NCBI GenBank assembly: GCA_008933995.1
Contig: WARS01000090.1
Location: 567,501 to 631,500, forward strand
Direction of reading: 5' to 3'
From: Datnioides undecimradiatus
Lineage: Eukaryota; Chordata; Actinopteri; Lobotiformes; Datnioididae
DNA length: 64,000 nucleotides
In this document: positions 36,601-46,119 of the stretch, piece after piece
Numbering within the stretch: position 1 is the stretch's first letter
How the letters are laid out: each line of letters starts with the position of its first letter
Notes under the pieces: model-generated
The model's database searches: none
What the model was told of the DNA's origin: nothing
The model's input: the letters and a program-made list of their open reading frames with translations, nothing else
Program-made: the position numbers and the translations under genes

Positions 36601-38238
36601 AATTTGCAGGCTAGTTAGCATACGGACGAACATGTGCTAATTAGTGCAAACTGCAAAGAATAGCTGGTGGGAATGCTAATGCTATAGCAGTTTATAAACC
36701 GACATGTATTTCATTTCATTGACTTAGCGATAACTTTGACCCGATTGATTGCATCGGTGAAAAAGTCAGAGAAGTCTGCATGATTTATCCCGTGACCTTG
36801 AGTATTCAGTAACATTTTGCAGCCTATTCTTGAGATGCTGCTATCTGTAGAGCCACGATGCTAATGTGGCTAAAGAAATTAGCTTTGAATTCATTTTCAT
36901 CATAAAATTTCAAAATAAAAGCATCTAATTCTGCCATAAAGCCGTCATATCTGCAGCCAGACGATATCTGCCCGTTACACACGCTCAGAGTGAAGAGACA
37001 CATCTGAGTAAGCTGGTGTGGGCCGACTTCCTGTTGACTGCTCGGCGGTTGTTTACGTCAGAAAGCCTCTCTGCCCTCGATTCATGTCAGGCCACGATGC
37101 GTTCATGCACACATGAGCGTGCTGATGTGAATGTGTTGTGTCAGCCGGGGCTGCACGTCTGAATAATGAATGTGTTTCCAGGCATGACTCCATGGCTTTA
37201 TAATGGTGACTCATTAATGTAGAGCCCCATTTATGTATGTACGTCTGTCTCTGTGTCTGTGAGTGTGTGTGTGTGTCTGCCTGGTTACACATGTATCGTC
37301 CGTGAGTCACCTTGTTAGTCTGTCGCACATGGGGCGTGTGTGCAAATATGCATGCGGCGTTATGTGAGTTATTCATGCCTCAGTATCGTTGTGTGATCTT
37401 ATTGGATCTCTATTAGGGCGTGTTTGCGCTTATTCTTAAGTTATTTGTGTTCTGTTTATGTGTTTGTTTAATGTACCGTGTGCAGCTGTTCTGTTGTCCT
37501 GTTATGTTTTTGTTATTGCTGGCATGTGAACACCTATAAAAAAGGCTTATAACAATACAAAAACCTTTAATCGATTATTGTAAAGCGATATAATGAAAAG
37601 TATTGATTCAGGATAATAACTCTATTGTTTTCTTCAGGCGTGAACACAAAACAGTGGTTGCCTCGCTTTATTGCCACGCACAGTATGTGAGTGGTTGCTT
37701 GTTTTTTTGTATTTTTACATTAGTTAACTGACTCAAAGTTTCATTTGTTTAAGATTTACCGGAAACATATTCAGATGCACAGAACTCCATCCGCTCAGGA
37801 AGACCATGAAAAGCGTTTGAAAGCTCCGGAATAAGACTGTGAATTCAGATATTCCTCTACATGCCTCTGTTCTTCTGCCAAGGGACAAAATCACTATGCA
37901 AACAATACATTTTTCAGTTAAATAAACATAAAAATGATTTTATTTATTATAATATTTAGGATAAAGTCAACAGTAAATCCTCACAAAGTCCCTTAAGACA
38001 AATTTGCGATATCGTGCCATTTAAATAAACCAGCCTTGACTTGACTAAATGTCATGTCACAGTTTTATTGTGCATATTCATATATGTGTGCGTTGGAGTG
38101 TGGTCGGCTTGCATGTGTACATTAAATGTCTCCTATGACTCATCGTGGTGCTGTGCCATCGTATATGCGGTCTGTGTCCATATTACATGCCTGAAGTGTT
38201 GAATGACCAGCATATGGGTGCACGTGTTCCTGGAGGGC

Positions 38239-38297
<59 letters not shown>

Positions 38298-39015
38298 AGG
38301 TTGCTGTGAGCATGCATTATGCTTGCATACTTGCACACATGTGCAAGCATAATGCAGGGCATGCAGGAGAATGTGTGCAAGTGCTCGTGCCTTTGAGTTT
38401 TTAGCCTGAGAATGACGACATTTGGGTAAAACCAGAACACTGCACCTGATCCTCGGTTTAAGGGTCACTGTCATAATTAGGTTCAGGTTCAGGTCAGGCT
38501 GAGGGTAAAGGTTGCGTGTGTGACTGTGATGCTTTGGGTTAAGCTATAAATGCACATTTATAAAAGCCAGAAGCATGATGTGAATTTCATCTGCAGCGCT
38601 CTGCAGCCCAGCACCTCTGACTGCACACTCTGAGCACACACTATCAGCGCAGACTAAATAATGTACAAACGTTCATCAGGTTCTTCATACTGTGAGCATT
38701 AACACACACTCTTTAGTCAATATTTTGCACATTTGATCTAAGTTTTTAACAGTTTGCAGCTATTTTCTTTTAAAACAGACAGCTTTTATGTATTTTTTAG
38801 TCTTGTATATATGATTCATGACTTCACAGGACTTATGTTGAGCGTGAGCACAACATCCAGACAATGTGAAACCCTACTTGTTATTCTGATTTACGCTCTG
38901 TTCAGTTATCCGTAGCGAATCACATGCATCTGTTGTCAGCATCCGTCTCTCAGTATATCAGGGGTTTTAATATTATCAGTTAGGGAGTGTGTTGTTTCAG
39001 TAAGTGCAGAAGTGT

Positions 39016-39050
<35 letters not shown>

Positions 39051-41869
39051 TCACCTCGGTAATGCTCCATACGTGTGTGGTGTGTGACTCCCTGCGACCT
39101 GAAGCTGAGGCTCAGGATGTATCGAGGGTCCGAGCTGTCTCGGACCAGGAACGATCCGTCCGGTTTCCCCTTCAGCTTCATCTCCGCGTCCTCCCAGTTC
39201 ATCGGACCCCAGTACCAGCCACACTGAGGGGAAACCAGCAAACCATCAGTGAGAAACAGCCTCACCGCTGCTCTCTGTCCCTCTGATTTCCTTCTTTTCC
39301 TCTTCAACTTCCACTCAGGCTGTCGCAAACCGTCACGCTGCATGTCCAAGCCCTTGAAACCCATCACTCTCCCTTTGAAACACTCATCACTGGGAATGCA
39401 GCCTCACATCCTCAGCGCTCTCTTCATTTATATTAAGATCTGCTTCCTGTCAATCACGACCAACTCAAGCTAACAGACGACCAAAGATGCTCTTGCAAAC
39501 TGCAATGCACAGCTGTGCCTATTAATACTGTGGCCCCAGTGATTCGTCAGATTTACCTGTGTACCTCAAATGCAAGTAAAACGTTAAAATGGTGCGACTC
39601 ACCGCTCGTGCACGATTTCAAATTTATAAGTGAACCTCACCTTTTCCAGCTCTCTCAGACTGGCCGTGAAGTTGCTGGCTTCGGACCGCCGCAGAGCGCA
39701 CAGCATGGGGGGCGGGGCCTGTCTGGATGGGGGCGGGGCATCAGCCGGCGATGGGGTTGAATGAGGAAGGGCCCGGAGGAAAGCGTCTGCATCAGAGAAG
39801 GAGTGTCAGAGAAGTTAAAGGCGCTGCGTTGAAGTTGAAGTCTGAGGTTTGTGTTGTTGTCTGACATCCGCGTTCACTGAAGTCACACAATAACACACAC
39901 TCTTAAATCCAGACGGTGATGGACCAGCAATTTACTGCTTTTGTCAAAGGAGTCTGGTGGATTTGGACGCAGCATAGATTGATAAACTAAAACTCATATT
40001 CGTCTTCTACCCTCTACATTGCTTAGCGAGCTAAACCAGCGCTATCTGTAGCTTCTCCGATAGCAACACACTGACTGTGGATAAGCACACAAAAGCCCGA
40101 ACTATCCCTTTAAGACACATTCGTAAGGATCCACCATGCTAAGTTTGTAGTCTACTCAGAAAGTAGAAGCCAGTTAGCCTAGCCTGTTTGTTTGCTAACA
40201 GTTGCAACCCCTAGATAACTTATTAAAGGGGCATCGTCACTCTACTGGTGGCCGCTAATGTACGGGGCGCTGTCAGGACAAAATGATTATGTTTTGTCCA
40301 AAATGTCTGCAGGAGACAAGCAAAGCACAGCAAATACACTGATCTGAGAGCAGCGCACTTATATGTGAATGGTTCAGTATTTAAAACACAGCACGGAGGA
40401 GACGATTGGTCGCTGGGACTACTTTTCCCATCAGCCCACTGCTTGTTGATCAACATGGTGTAAGTAAATGCATCTATTGATCGTTTACGTCTCCCTGTCT
40501 GTTCTGTTTGCACCACAGCGGCGCCCGCTTCCTGTTTGGTGCCGGGGAGCACGGGTGTAGATTCGCCGCCACGTCTTACCATTGAGGCTGAGACTGTGCT
40601 GCATGGTGGCGTGGGAGGGAGGAGGAGGAGGAGGGAGAGGCAGGGGGAGGGACTGCAGGGAGGCGCCCATTACACTCACTAGGAAAGGCCCAGGCTGAGG
40701 CCCGGCTATGTCATCTGGAGGAAGGAAAGGAGAGAGCAAGGAAGGATGGAAGGGGAGGAAACAAGGAAGGGGAAGGAAGGTATTTGGAAGAAAGGAGGGA
40801 GGCAGGAAGAGAACATAAAGTAAGCAAAGAAGGTGTCAAGGTGGGAAGGAAAAGGAAGAAAGAAGGTGAGGGGAAAGGAAGCAAGGAAGGAAGGAAGGAA
40901 GGACCATCAGACAGAAAGTCTCTTCTTCTAACATTGACCAATAAGATTCCTCCATTCTTTTATCCTCATGTGCGTCTCGCAGCCTGATATATCTCCTTCC
41001 TGCGCCTCACGGAGCTCCGTTGTTCCCAAAAAACTATAAAAACACATCAGCGAGTCGCGCGGTTACACTGCCTGACGTGTTCCTTCATGACCACGGACAC
41101 ACACACCGTCCCTGCTGCCCCAAATATTCACTGGAGCACCAAATGTGGATTAATCCGCCGCTGAAAATAGTCCCAGACAAATGAGCTACTCGCCCCATGT
41201 TTAACAAAAGATGGCGAGGCCAAATGTTTTAGACTTAGAACAAGAGACATGTTGTCATTAATACGGGGGTCAGCAAACAGCAGCAGGCTTGGGGGCAAAG
41301 CTGTGTCGGTGAAATGACATTAAAATGGAAATACAACTTCACATTTCTCATAGTTTGCACATGATTTCTTGTCGAATATTCAAACATTAGTGTCGATCTC
41401 CAATTGGTTTCTATGATTGGCGGGAACCTCTGTTTGGTTTTCAGTGCTGGGAATCAGATTTGAGCCAATAATGAATTTGTAAAACTCAATATTAGAGTAG
41501 AAACTGATATCTGTCGACAAATCTAAGTTGCTGCATCGTCAAAAAACTCACAAAAATACTAAAAACCAACAAAAACAGAAGCAGAAAACAAGTAAATAAA
41601 GGTGTTTTCTCGCAGCCGGGCACAGAGTGTTTTCCTGTGAGGACAGGAAAACAGTTTTTCTCATCGATTCAGGCATCGCACTCAGATTTCAAATCAAATC
41701 TGGAGTTTGCAGCTGACCTTTCAAAGCTTCTCCAATCAGATTAAAGCAGATTACAAAAACTTGTCTGTGTCTATTTCCAGCAGCGTGCGACAGAAAGCCA
41801 CATTTATGAGACGGGTGTATCAGGAGAAACGGCCAGAGCTTCATCTAAATTTAGATATAAAGCTCCATA

Positions 41870-41904
<35 letters not shown>

Positions 41905-44900
41905 AATGAGCAAGATGAAGAGAGAAGTACCTAACAAACTGAGACTTCGGCGTGGAGGAGGGGGAGGCGTGGGAGGGTGTGGCGTGTTCGCCCCTCGCCG
42001 TGAAATGTCTACATCCACCAGGGAAACGGTCTCACCTGAAGCCAGAGAGGAAGCAGAGGACGGAGGACAGGAAGGGACAGAAAGGAGGAAGGACAGATGA
42101 GATAAAGATACAGACACCGGAGCGAGAGAAGAGCGAACCGAGGCCGTGGTTTGTACATCTGTGAGTCTGTGCTGCAGAGTGCCATTAAAGCTGCACCAGG
42201 CGGGATGTTTATGGAAAATTACACCCAGCTAATCAGCCAAAATCACCGCGGTAAAGGGGAACATCCCATCCCCGCTAATTGAGATGCTGCAGATTCACTG
42301 TTTACCAAAGCGAAATTCTGCAGTTGGGGACCGTTACTGGCAGGGGAAGAAACAAATTCAAACGTGAGAGAGACGAATCCCCCAGCGTCTCCCAAACAGC
42401 AGAGAGAGCCGGACTCACCCACTTCAGATCTCCTCTGCTGCAGACCAGCTGGGCCTGTAAACACGAGCGTGCCGCGCACATGACTTCTGGGTTTTGAAGT
42501 CCCCGAGATTTAAAACAACTCACCCTCGCTCCTCTGGGGCCGCCGACATGAAATGACGCCTGCGTGTCGCAGCTTTAATGTTTATATCTAATTGGTGGTT
42601 TGCCCTGTGCAGAGCTCGCGTTCATTAAACTACAAAAAAACCCACAAAAATCATCATATTCAGGGAGTAGATTTAGCAAATCTGCAGACTACGAGCAATG
42701 TGGGACACCAGAATGTGCTTCTGAGCCCCGCGGAGGTTGTGGACCGATTCTCATAAAGTCAGCTAAATAATTTTTGCCAGCTGAGCTACAGACCTCCTCA
42801 CCCCGCTTACCCAAAGGCCTTTTGTGCTAAATCCTGTCTTATCTTATCTGACGCACCAGTCACGGCGTCTGGCCGGTAACAACAGTTAAAGGGTTGCGGG
42901 TTTTTTAAACGCGGAGCTGAATTCCTGCTCGATTTTATAATTATTTGCGCCTTTTATGAGAAATTTAAAGGAATAATTCAACATTTTTTGGGGGGGAATA
43001 TGGTTTTTCCCTTTCTCGCCGGAGAGCTGGACGAGACGATCGGTTCCTCTCTGAGACATGGGCGACGAATCGATCGTCTGACTCTTAACAGCAAAAGTAA
43101 ATAAGTGTATTTTCCACAAATGTTGCATCACATCTTTGATTTTAAGTCCACATGGAGGTGAGCAGCAGCGACCCACTAAACCAGCCCAAATGCTACACTA
43201 TGCTACGTATCAATGCTATGCTATCAGTACACTTATATGGTGCCACGTGTATCAACCGGACACCAAAGCTGTTTAATTATCAACTGTTTTGATAAATTCT
43301 TCAAGAAAAAGTGGCAAATGCTGCTTTTCTTTATTTGATGTGACAGTGAAATGAATATTTTAGGAGTTTTGGACAACTACTCAGGCTTTAGAGGACCGTG
43401 ATTGGCGTCTTTCACCATTTTCCACAGGTGGACTTATGAAGCAGGTAATGGGGAGCTGCTCCGGCACATTAATCTCAAGTTGCAGCCCAGCTGGAGAGTT
43501 TGGGCTGGAGTCCCGCGTGCTGAATGAAGAACCAGGGCTCTCTCCTATTCTTTTTTTTTTTTTTGCAAAGCATTATGAAAGAAGTCGCAACCAAAGCGCT
43601 GAGCTCTTACCGGTGAAAGCAGAGAGGGAGGCAGAGAGGGAGGCGGGGGAGAAGGCACTGTGGGCCCTGGTCAGTCTGGGCTGGCTGTGGCTGCAGGACG
43701 AACATCAAGACGTGCAGAAGAAGGACAGGAGAGCAGAGTTAGAGTGCAGAGGAGAAGTGTTAGTAGCTGCAGAGGTTCAGAAAATTAACTTTTCAGTACG
43801 AGCGTGTGTGTGTGTGTGTGTGCAGTTTTGGGTCCTGCAGCTTTTTTATTTTTTATTTTTTTTTACTTTTTCTGTTTGATGCTCTGAGCTCTGGCAGTCA
43901 AGACTTCTGAAGCTATGTTTTTTTAATCACAGCCTTCCCTTTCAGCGTGCTGTTGTGAATAATGACTAAGCAGTGAGCTGGATAGAGGGTGACAAGCCAC
44001 AAAAGGTTTGAAAAATCTCCTCATTTGGTGACGCGCAGCGGCAAAAAAAGAACTTCTCGGACGTCTGAGAGGGGGCCAGTAAGCTGCCAGTGTAAGGAGT
44101 TAATTCAGGCCCTTAGAAAACAATGACGGGCCGGCTTATTAAGAACAGCAGAATAGGAAAAGACTTGGAGAGGAATCAACATGTCTAGACTCTGAATGAG
44201 TCTTCGGGGCACAAAACTGTGACTGGATTCAAAATGCGTTGCTGCTGCTGCAACGCTGATCACTGTTTGAAGGCTTTTCTGTGTTTTGGCCTTGAACCTC
44301 CTGAGCTGCGTATGAGAAAACAGTCTCACTAAATACGTGAAAACAGCTCAGGCAGAGTAACTTTGGAGACGCCCTCCAGGTCTTGGGACACTTCAGGTTC
44401 TGCTGATTTGGCAGATCTTGGCCTGGGTTGCTCCCCTGGAATGATTTTCCACGTGGCATCAATGCAAAAGTGATTCGATCTTCTTCTTAGTGGGTGTGGG
44501 AAATAACAGCTTTTCATTCTAAGGCTGATCTTTGACTATTTAGGGCCGTGTGGACTCGCTCACCTGTCTGCTTCCTGCTCAGCACCGGAGGAGCTCGCCA
44601 TGTCCACCAGGCTCCCGGCAGAAGATACTGAGTAGGTCACTGAGGGCCTCTTGTCCAGCAGGTGATTGGAGCCGCTGCAGCTTTTAGTCCGGAACAGTTT
44701 ACTCAGGCGGATCTTTAACGAGCCCTTTTTGGACTTCCCCGGAACTTTGAGCGTCTTTTCCCCACCGGCGGCCCAGCCTGTGGGAGTCCGCGGCGCACTG
44801 GCGCACCGCTCCGGCCGCCTTCTGGGTGTCGACGCCTGGCTCAGATTTGGACTTGTGGCCCACGGCGAGTTCTGGACCGGAGTAGGTGACGGTGACATGG

Positions 44901-46119
44901 CGGAGACCGGTGCGATAACCTCTGATTCCCCGGTGCTTACCTGCGAGGTCCCGTGGAGGCTGCACACCTGCGCGCCAAGGTGCGCCGCTGCAGCTGCAGC
45001 CGCCGCCGCCTCCTCGGTCGCCGCCGGGGCCATCCCCTCCACCTGCCTCCTCAGCTCCGCCTGGAAGCTGCTGATGGAGAAAGCCCCGGACATTTTCTGA
45101 ACTATCTCCCTTTTCCTGTTGAGTAAAAACTCGCGGCGTCCGTTCTCATCATCGGTCTCACCCTCCGAGCACTCGTCCATGCCCAGGCCGGCAACATCCC
45201 CGCTCCCCAACCCCTCCAGGACCAACAAAGCGTCGCTGGTCTCTGTCGGGTCATCCCCGGGCTCTACTCCCCCTCCTACCGGCCCGTGTGCACCCTGACA
45301 CGAACACTGCGGGAGCTCCCCTGCTTTCAACAGCATCTTGGGTACCGCACCGACCCCGAGCTCCCCGAACCGTCGGGCCAGCTCAAACACGGCTCCCTCT
45401 CTGTCCCTGGTGGCGCATCCCCATTTAGAGTCAATCACGGTGAGAGGTTTGGATCTCTCCGACAAGGGCCACTCGGGCGGGGTGGTGATGAGTCGATGCC
45501 GGCGGCACAGCTCCGCAGCTCCCTGCATCTCCGCGGTAACGTTACCCGACGGATGCGCTCCCCATGTCCGGTCCAGCAGATTCTGCTGCTGCTGCTGGAC
45601 GTCTCCGGGACTCAGGGTGTTGTTATTGACAGTCGGGCCGGAGCAGCCAGACCCCGGGCTCTGGTCCAAACCCAGAGCATCCCTCGGCTGATTCCGACGC
45701 TCTAATTCTAAAATCCCCTCTCCGTTCCGCATTATATTGGAGAAGACCAGCAGCTGAGGCCGTAGGCCGGGGCTGGGAGCGAAGTCAAAGCCCTGGGCCT
45801 CCATGGGGCTCTGCGGCGGTGCAGGCGCAGACAGCGGGGCTCGGCTCTCCGTCACCCCGGTGTCAGGTGCAGCCGTGCCCTCGCCGCTCGGCTGGGCTTT
45901 GTTCAGGCGGCTGCTGGGATGCTCAAGGCCCGCCGTCGGATCTCGGCTGATATCCAACCCCGCTTTGACGCCGCTGTGAGCCAGGACCTCCTTCCCCAGC
46001 CCTGCCACCACTCCTCCCGGCGGCAGATTCCCGTTTTCTGCGTCCAAGCGGTCATCCTCGGCCGCGGAAACCAGGCGCATCAACACGAAATCGGGCGACA
46101 TATCTTGCGCGTTGTTCAT
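33497..46119 (-). CDS. socs7: socs7 (suppressor of cytokine signalling 7), 9 exons, complete
   Basis: Adaptor of an Elongin BC/Cullin5 ubiquitin ligase; mammalian SOCS7 (NAP4) binds phosphotyrosine partners and SH3 proteins such as Nck. Nine exons total 2577 nt, encoding 858 residues (human 581). Order: a long low-complexity N-terminus in exon 1, the basic motif KKGSLKIRLSKLFRTKSC, a TRAHSAFSP segment, Pro-rich SH3-ligand motifs (HPPTPPPPPRRSLSLL and PLPPPPPP), the SH2 domain (about 677-770; GSFLVRDSSDPRY with Arg702), and the SOCS box (about 780-835; SLQHLCRFCIRQIVRIDHI). The start is the first Met after an in-frame TGA 9 nt upstream. The extra length lies in exon 1. gpr179 is its head-to-head neighbour, as on human 17q12. 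Confidence 0.97.
34192..34327 (-). CDS. socs7: socs7 exon 8 (SOCS box, first part)
   Basis: 136 nt, residues about 774-818. LPPTPVQLLYPVSRFSNVKS then LQHLCRFCIRQIVRIDHI, the Elongin BC-binding part of the SOCS box. The acceptor is immediately preceded by (GT)13. Confidence 0.97.
34333..34358. repeat. (AC)13 microsatellite at socs7 exon 8 acceptor
   Basis: In socs7 sense (GT)13 followed by TGCAG and the exon; it occupies the place of the polypyrimidine tract. Confidence 0.95.
35091..35219 (-). CDS. socs7: socs7 exon 7 (SH2 C-terminal half)
   Basis: 129 nt, residues about 731-773, TFSLWCHPKFEDRCHSVVEF through GKFLYFLRSRVP. Highly conserved with human SOCS7. Confidence 0.97.
36130..36290. mobile_element. 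Decayed fish interspersed repeat (GCTTAGCATGAAGACTG family)
   Basis: AGCTTAGCATGAAGACTGAA and AGCTAGCCTAGCTCAGTCCA followed by AACAAAACCCATCAACCAGC match the interior of the same common fish repeat family as the copy at 42955. In socs7 intron 6. Confidence 0.5.
36530..36800. mobile_element. TTAGCATGCTAACATG repeat remnant
   Basis: TGTTAGCATGCTAACATG and GCTAACATGCTCATGTTTAG are typical of a widespread spiny-rayed fish repeat. Orientation is opposite to the copy at 55550-55930. Confidence 0.5.
38240..38295. repeat. (GT)28 microsatellite
   Basis: Perfect dinucleotide run in socs7 intron 6, the longest in the window. Confidence 0.95.
38313..38356. repeat. 15-bp perfect inverted repeat, 14-nt spacer
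   Basis: Arms TGCATTATGCTTGCA (38313-38327) and TGCAAGCATAATGCA (38342-38356). A nested 7-bp alternative pairing exists in the spacer (CTTGCAC/GTGCAAG). Confidence 0.9.
39020..39049. repeat. (GT)15 microsatellite at socs7 exon 6 donor
   Basis: In socs7 sense (AC)15 starting at intron position +6. Confidence 0.95.
39055..39223 (-). CDS. socs7: socs7 exon 6 (SH2 N-terminal half)
   Basis: 169 nt, residues 675-730. CGWYWGPMNWEDAEMKLKGK, then DGSFLVRDSSDPRYILSLSF with the phosphotyrosine-binding Arg702. Almost identical to human SOCS7. An (AC)15 repeat starts at intron position +6. Confidence 0.98.
39641..39786 (-). CDS. socs7: socs7 exon 5 (SH2 lead-in)
   Basis: 146 nt, residues about 626-674, DAFLRALPHSTPSPADAPPP through SNFTASLRELEK. 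SFAASLRELEK precedes the SH2 domain in human. Confidence 0.93.
39922..40113. mobile_element. MITE-like DNA element, copy 2 (5'-truncated)
   Basis: Shares GTCAA(A/T)GGAGTCTGGTGG, ACACACTGACTGTGGA and the terminal ACTATCC(C/T)TTTAA with copy 1, in the same order, with an internal deletion. Lies in socs7 intron 4. Confidence 0.55.
40580..40714 (-). CDS. socs7: socs7 exon 4 (Pro-rich)
   Basis: 135 nt, residues about 581-625. FLVSVMGASLQSLPLPLPPP corresponds to human LVAPMGSSLQSFPLPPPPPP. Preceded in the transcript by a long polypyrimidine tract. Confidence 0.92.
40717..40905. repeat. Polypurine GGAA-rich tract
   Basis: About 190 nt of GGAA/GGAAG/GAGG words ending in GGAAGGAAGGAAGGAAGG. Lies directly upstream (in transcript sense) of socs7 exon 4, where it forms a long polypyrimidine tract. 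Confidence 0.8.
41872..41902. repeat. (TG)15 microsatellite near socs7 exon 3 donor
   Basis: In socs7 sense a CA run starting at intron position +29. Confidence 0.95.
41931..42035 (-). CDS. socs7: socs7 exon 3 (SH3-ligand Pro motif)
   Basis: 105 nt, residues about 546-580, ETVSLVDVDISRRGANTPHP then PTPPPPPRRSLSLL. Nearly identical to human. A (TG)15 microsatellite lies 29 nt beyond the donor. Confidence 0.96.
42955..43100. mobile_element. Decayed fish interspersed repeat
   Basis: TTTAAAGGAATAATTCAACA, then a CGCCGGAGAGCTGGACGAGA-like block, resembles the start of a common acanthomorph DNA repeat (from memory). In socs7 intron 2. Confidence 0.45.
43611..43690 (-). CDS. socs7: socs7 exon 2
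   Basis: 80 nt, residues 519-545, HSQPRLTRAHSAFSPASLSA then SLSAFT. Aligns with human KLTRTQSAFSPVSFSPLFT. Flanking acceptor and GTAAGA donor are clean. Confidence 0.92.
43804..43822. repeat. Short (GT)n microsatellite, socs7 intron 1
   Basis: About nine GT units, 114 nt upstream in the transcript of exon 2. Confidence 0.9.
44564..46119 (-). CDS. socs7: socs7 exon 1 (long N-terminal region)
   Basis: 1556 nt, residues 1-518. Begins MNNAQDMSPDFVLMRLVSAA. Contains a Q5 run, an A9 run, the conserved acidic DPTETSDALLVLEGLGSGD (also in human SOCS7) and the basic KKGSLKIRLSKLFRTKSC near the end. GC-rich and CpG-rich. Confidence 0.95.

Larger units (their letters stand above)
35220..39054 (-). other. 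socs7 intron 6
   Basis: 3.8 kb with no coding sequence of its own. Contains fish repeat remnants at 36130-36290 and 36530-36800, a short GT run at 37261-37276, a (GT)28 microsatellite at 38240-38295 and a 15-bp inverted repeat at 38313-38356. Confidence 0.75.

Noticed and set aside
38240..38295. Regular repeats considered as CRISPR-like
   Set aside because: Dinucleotide microsatellites without spacers, in a vertebrate intron.
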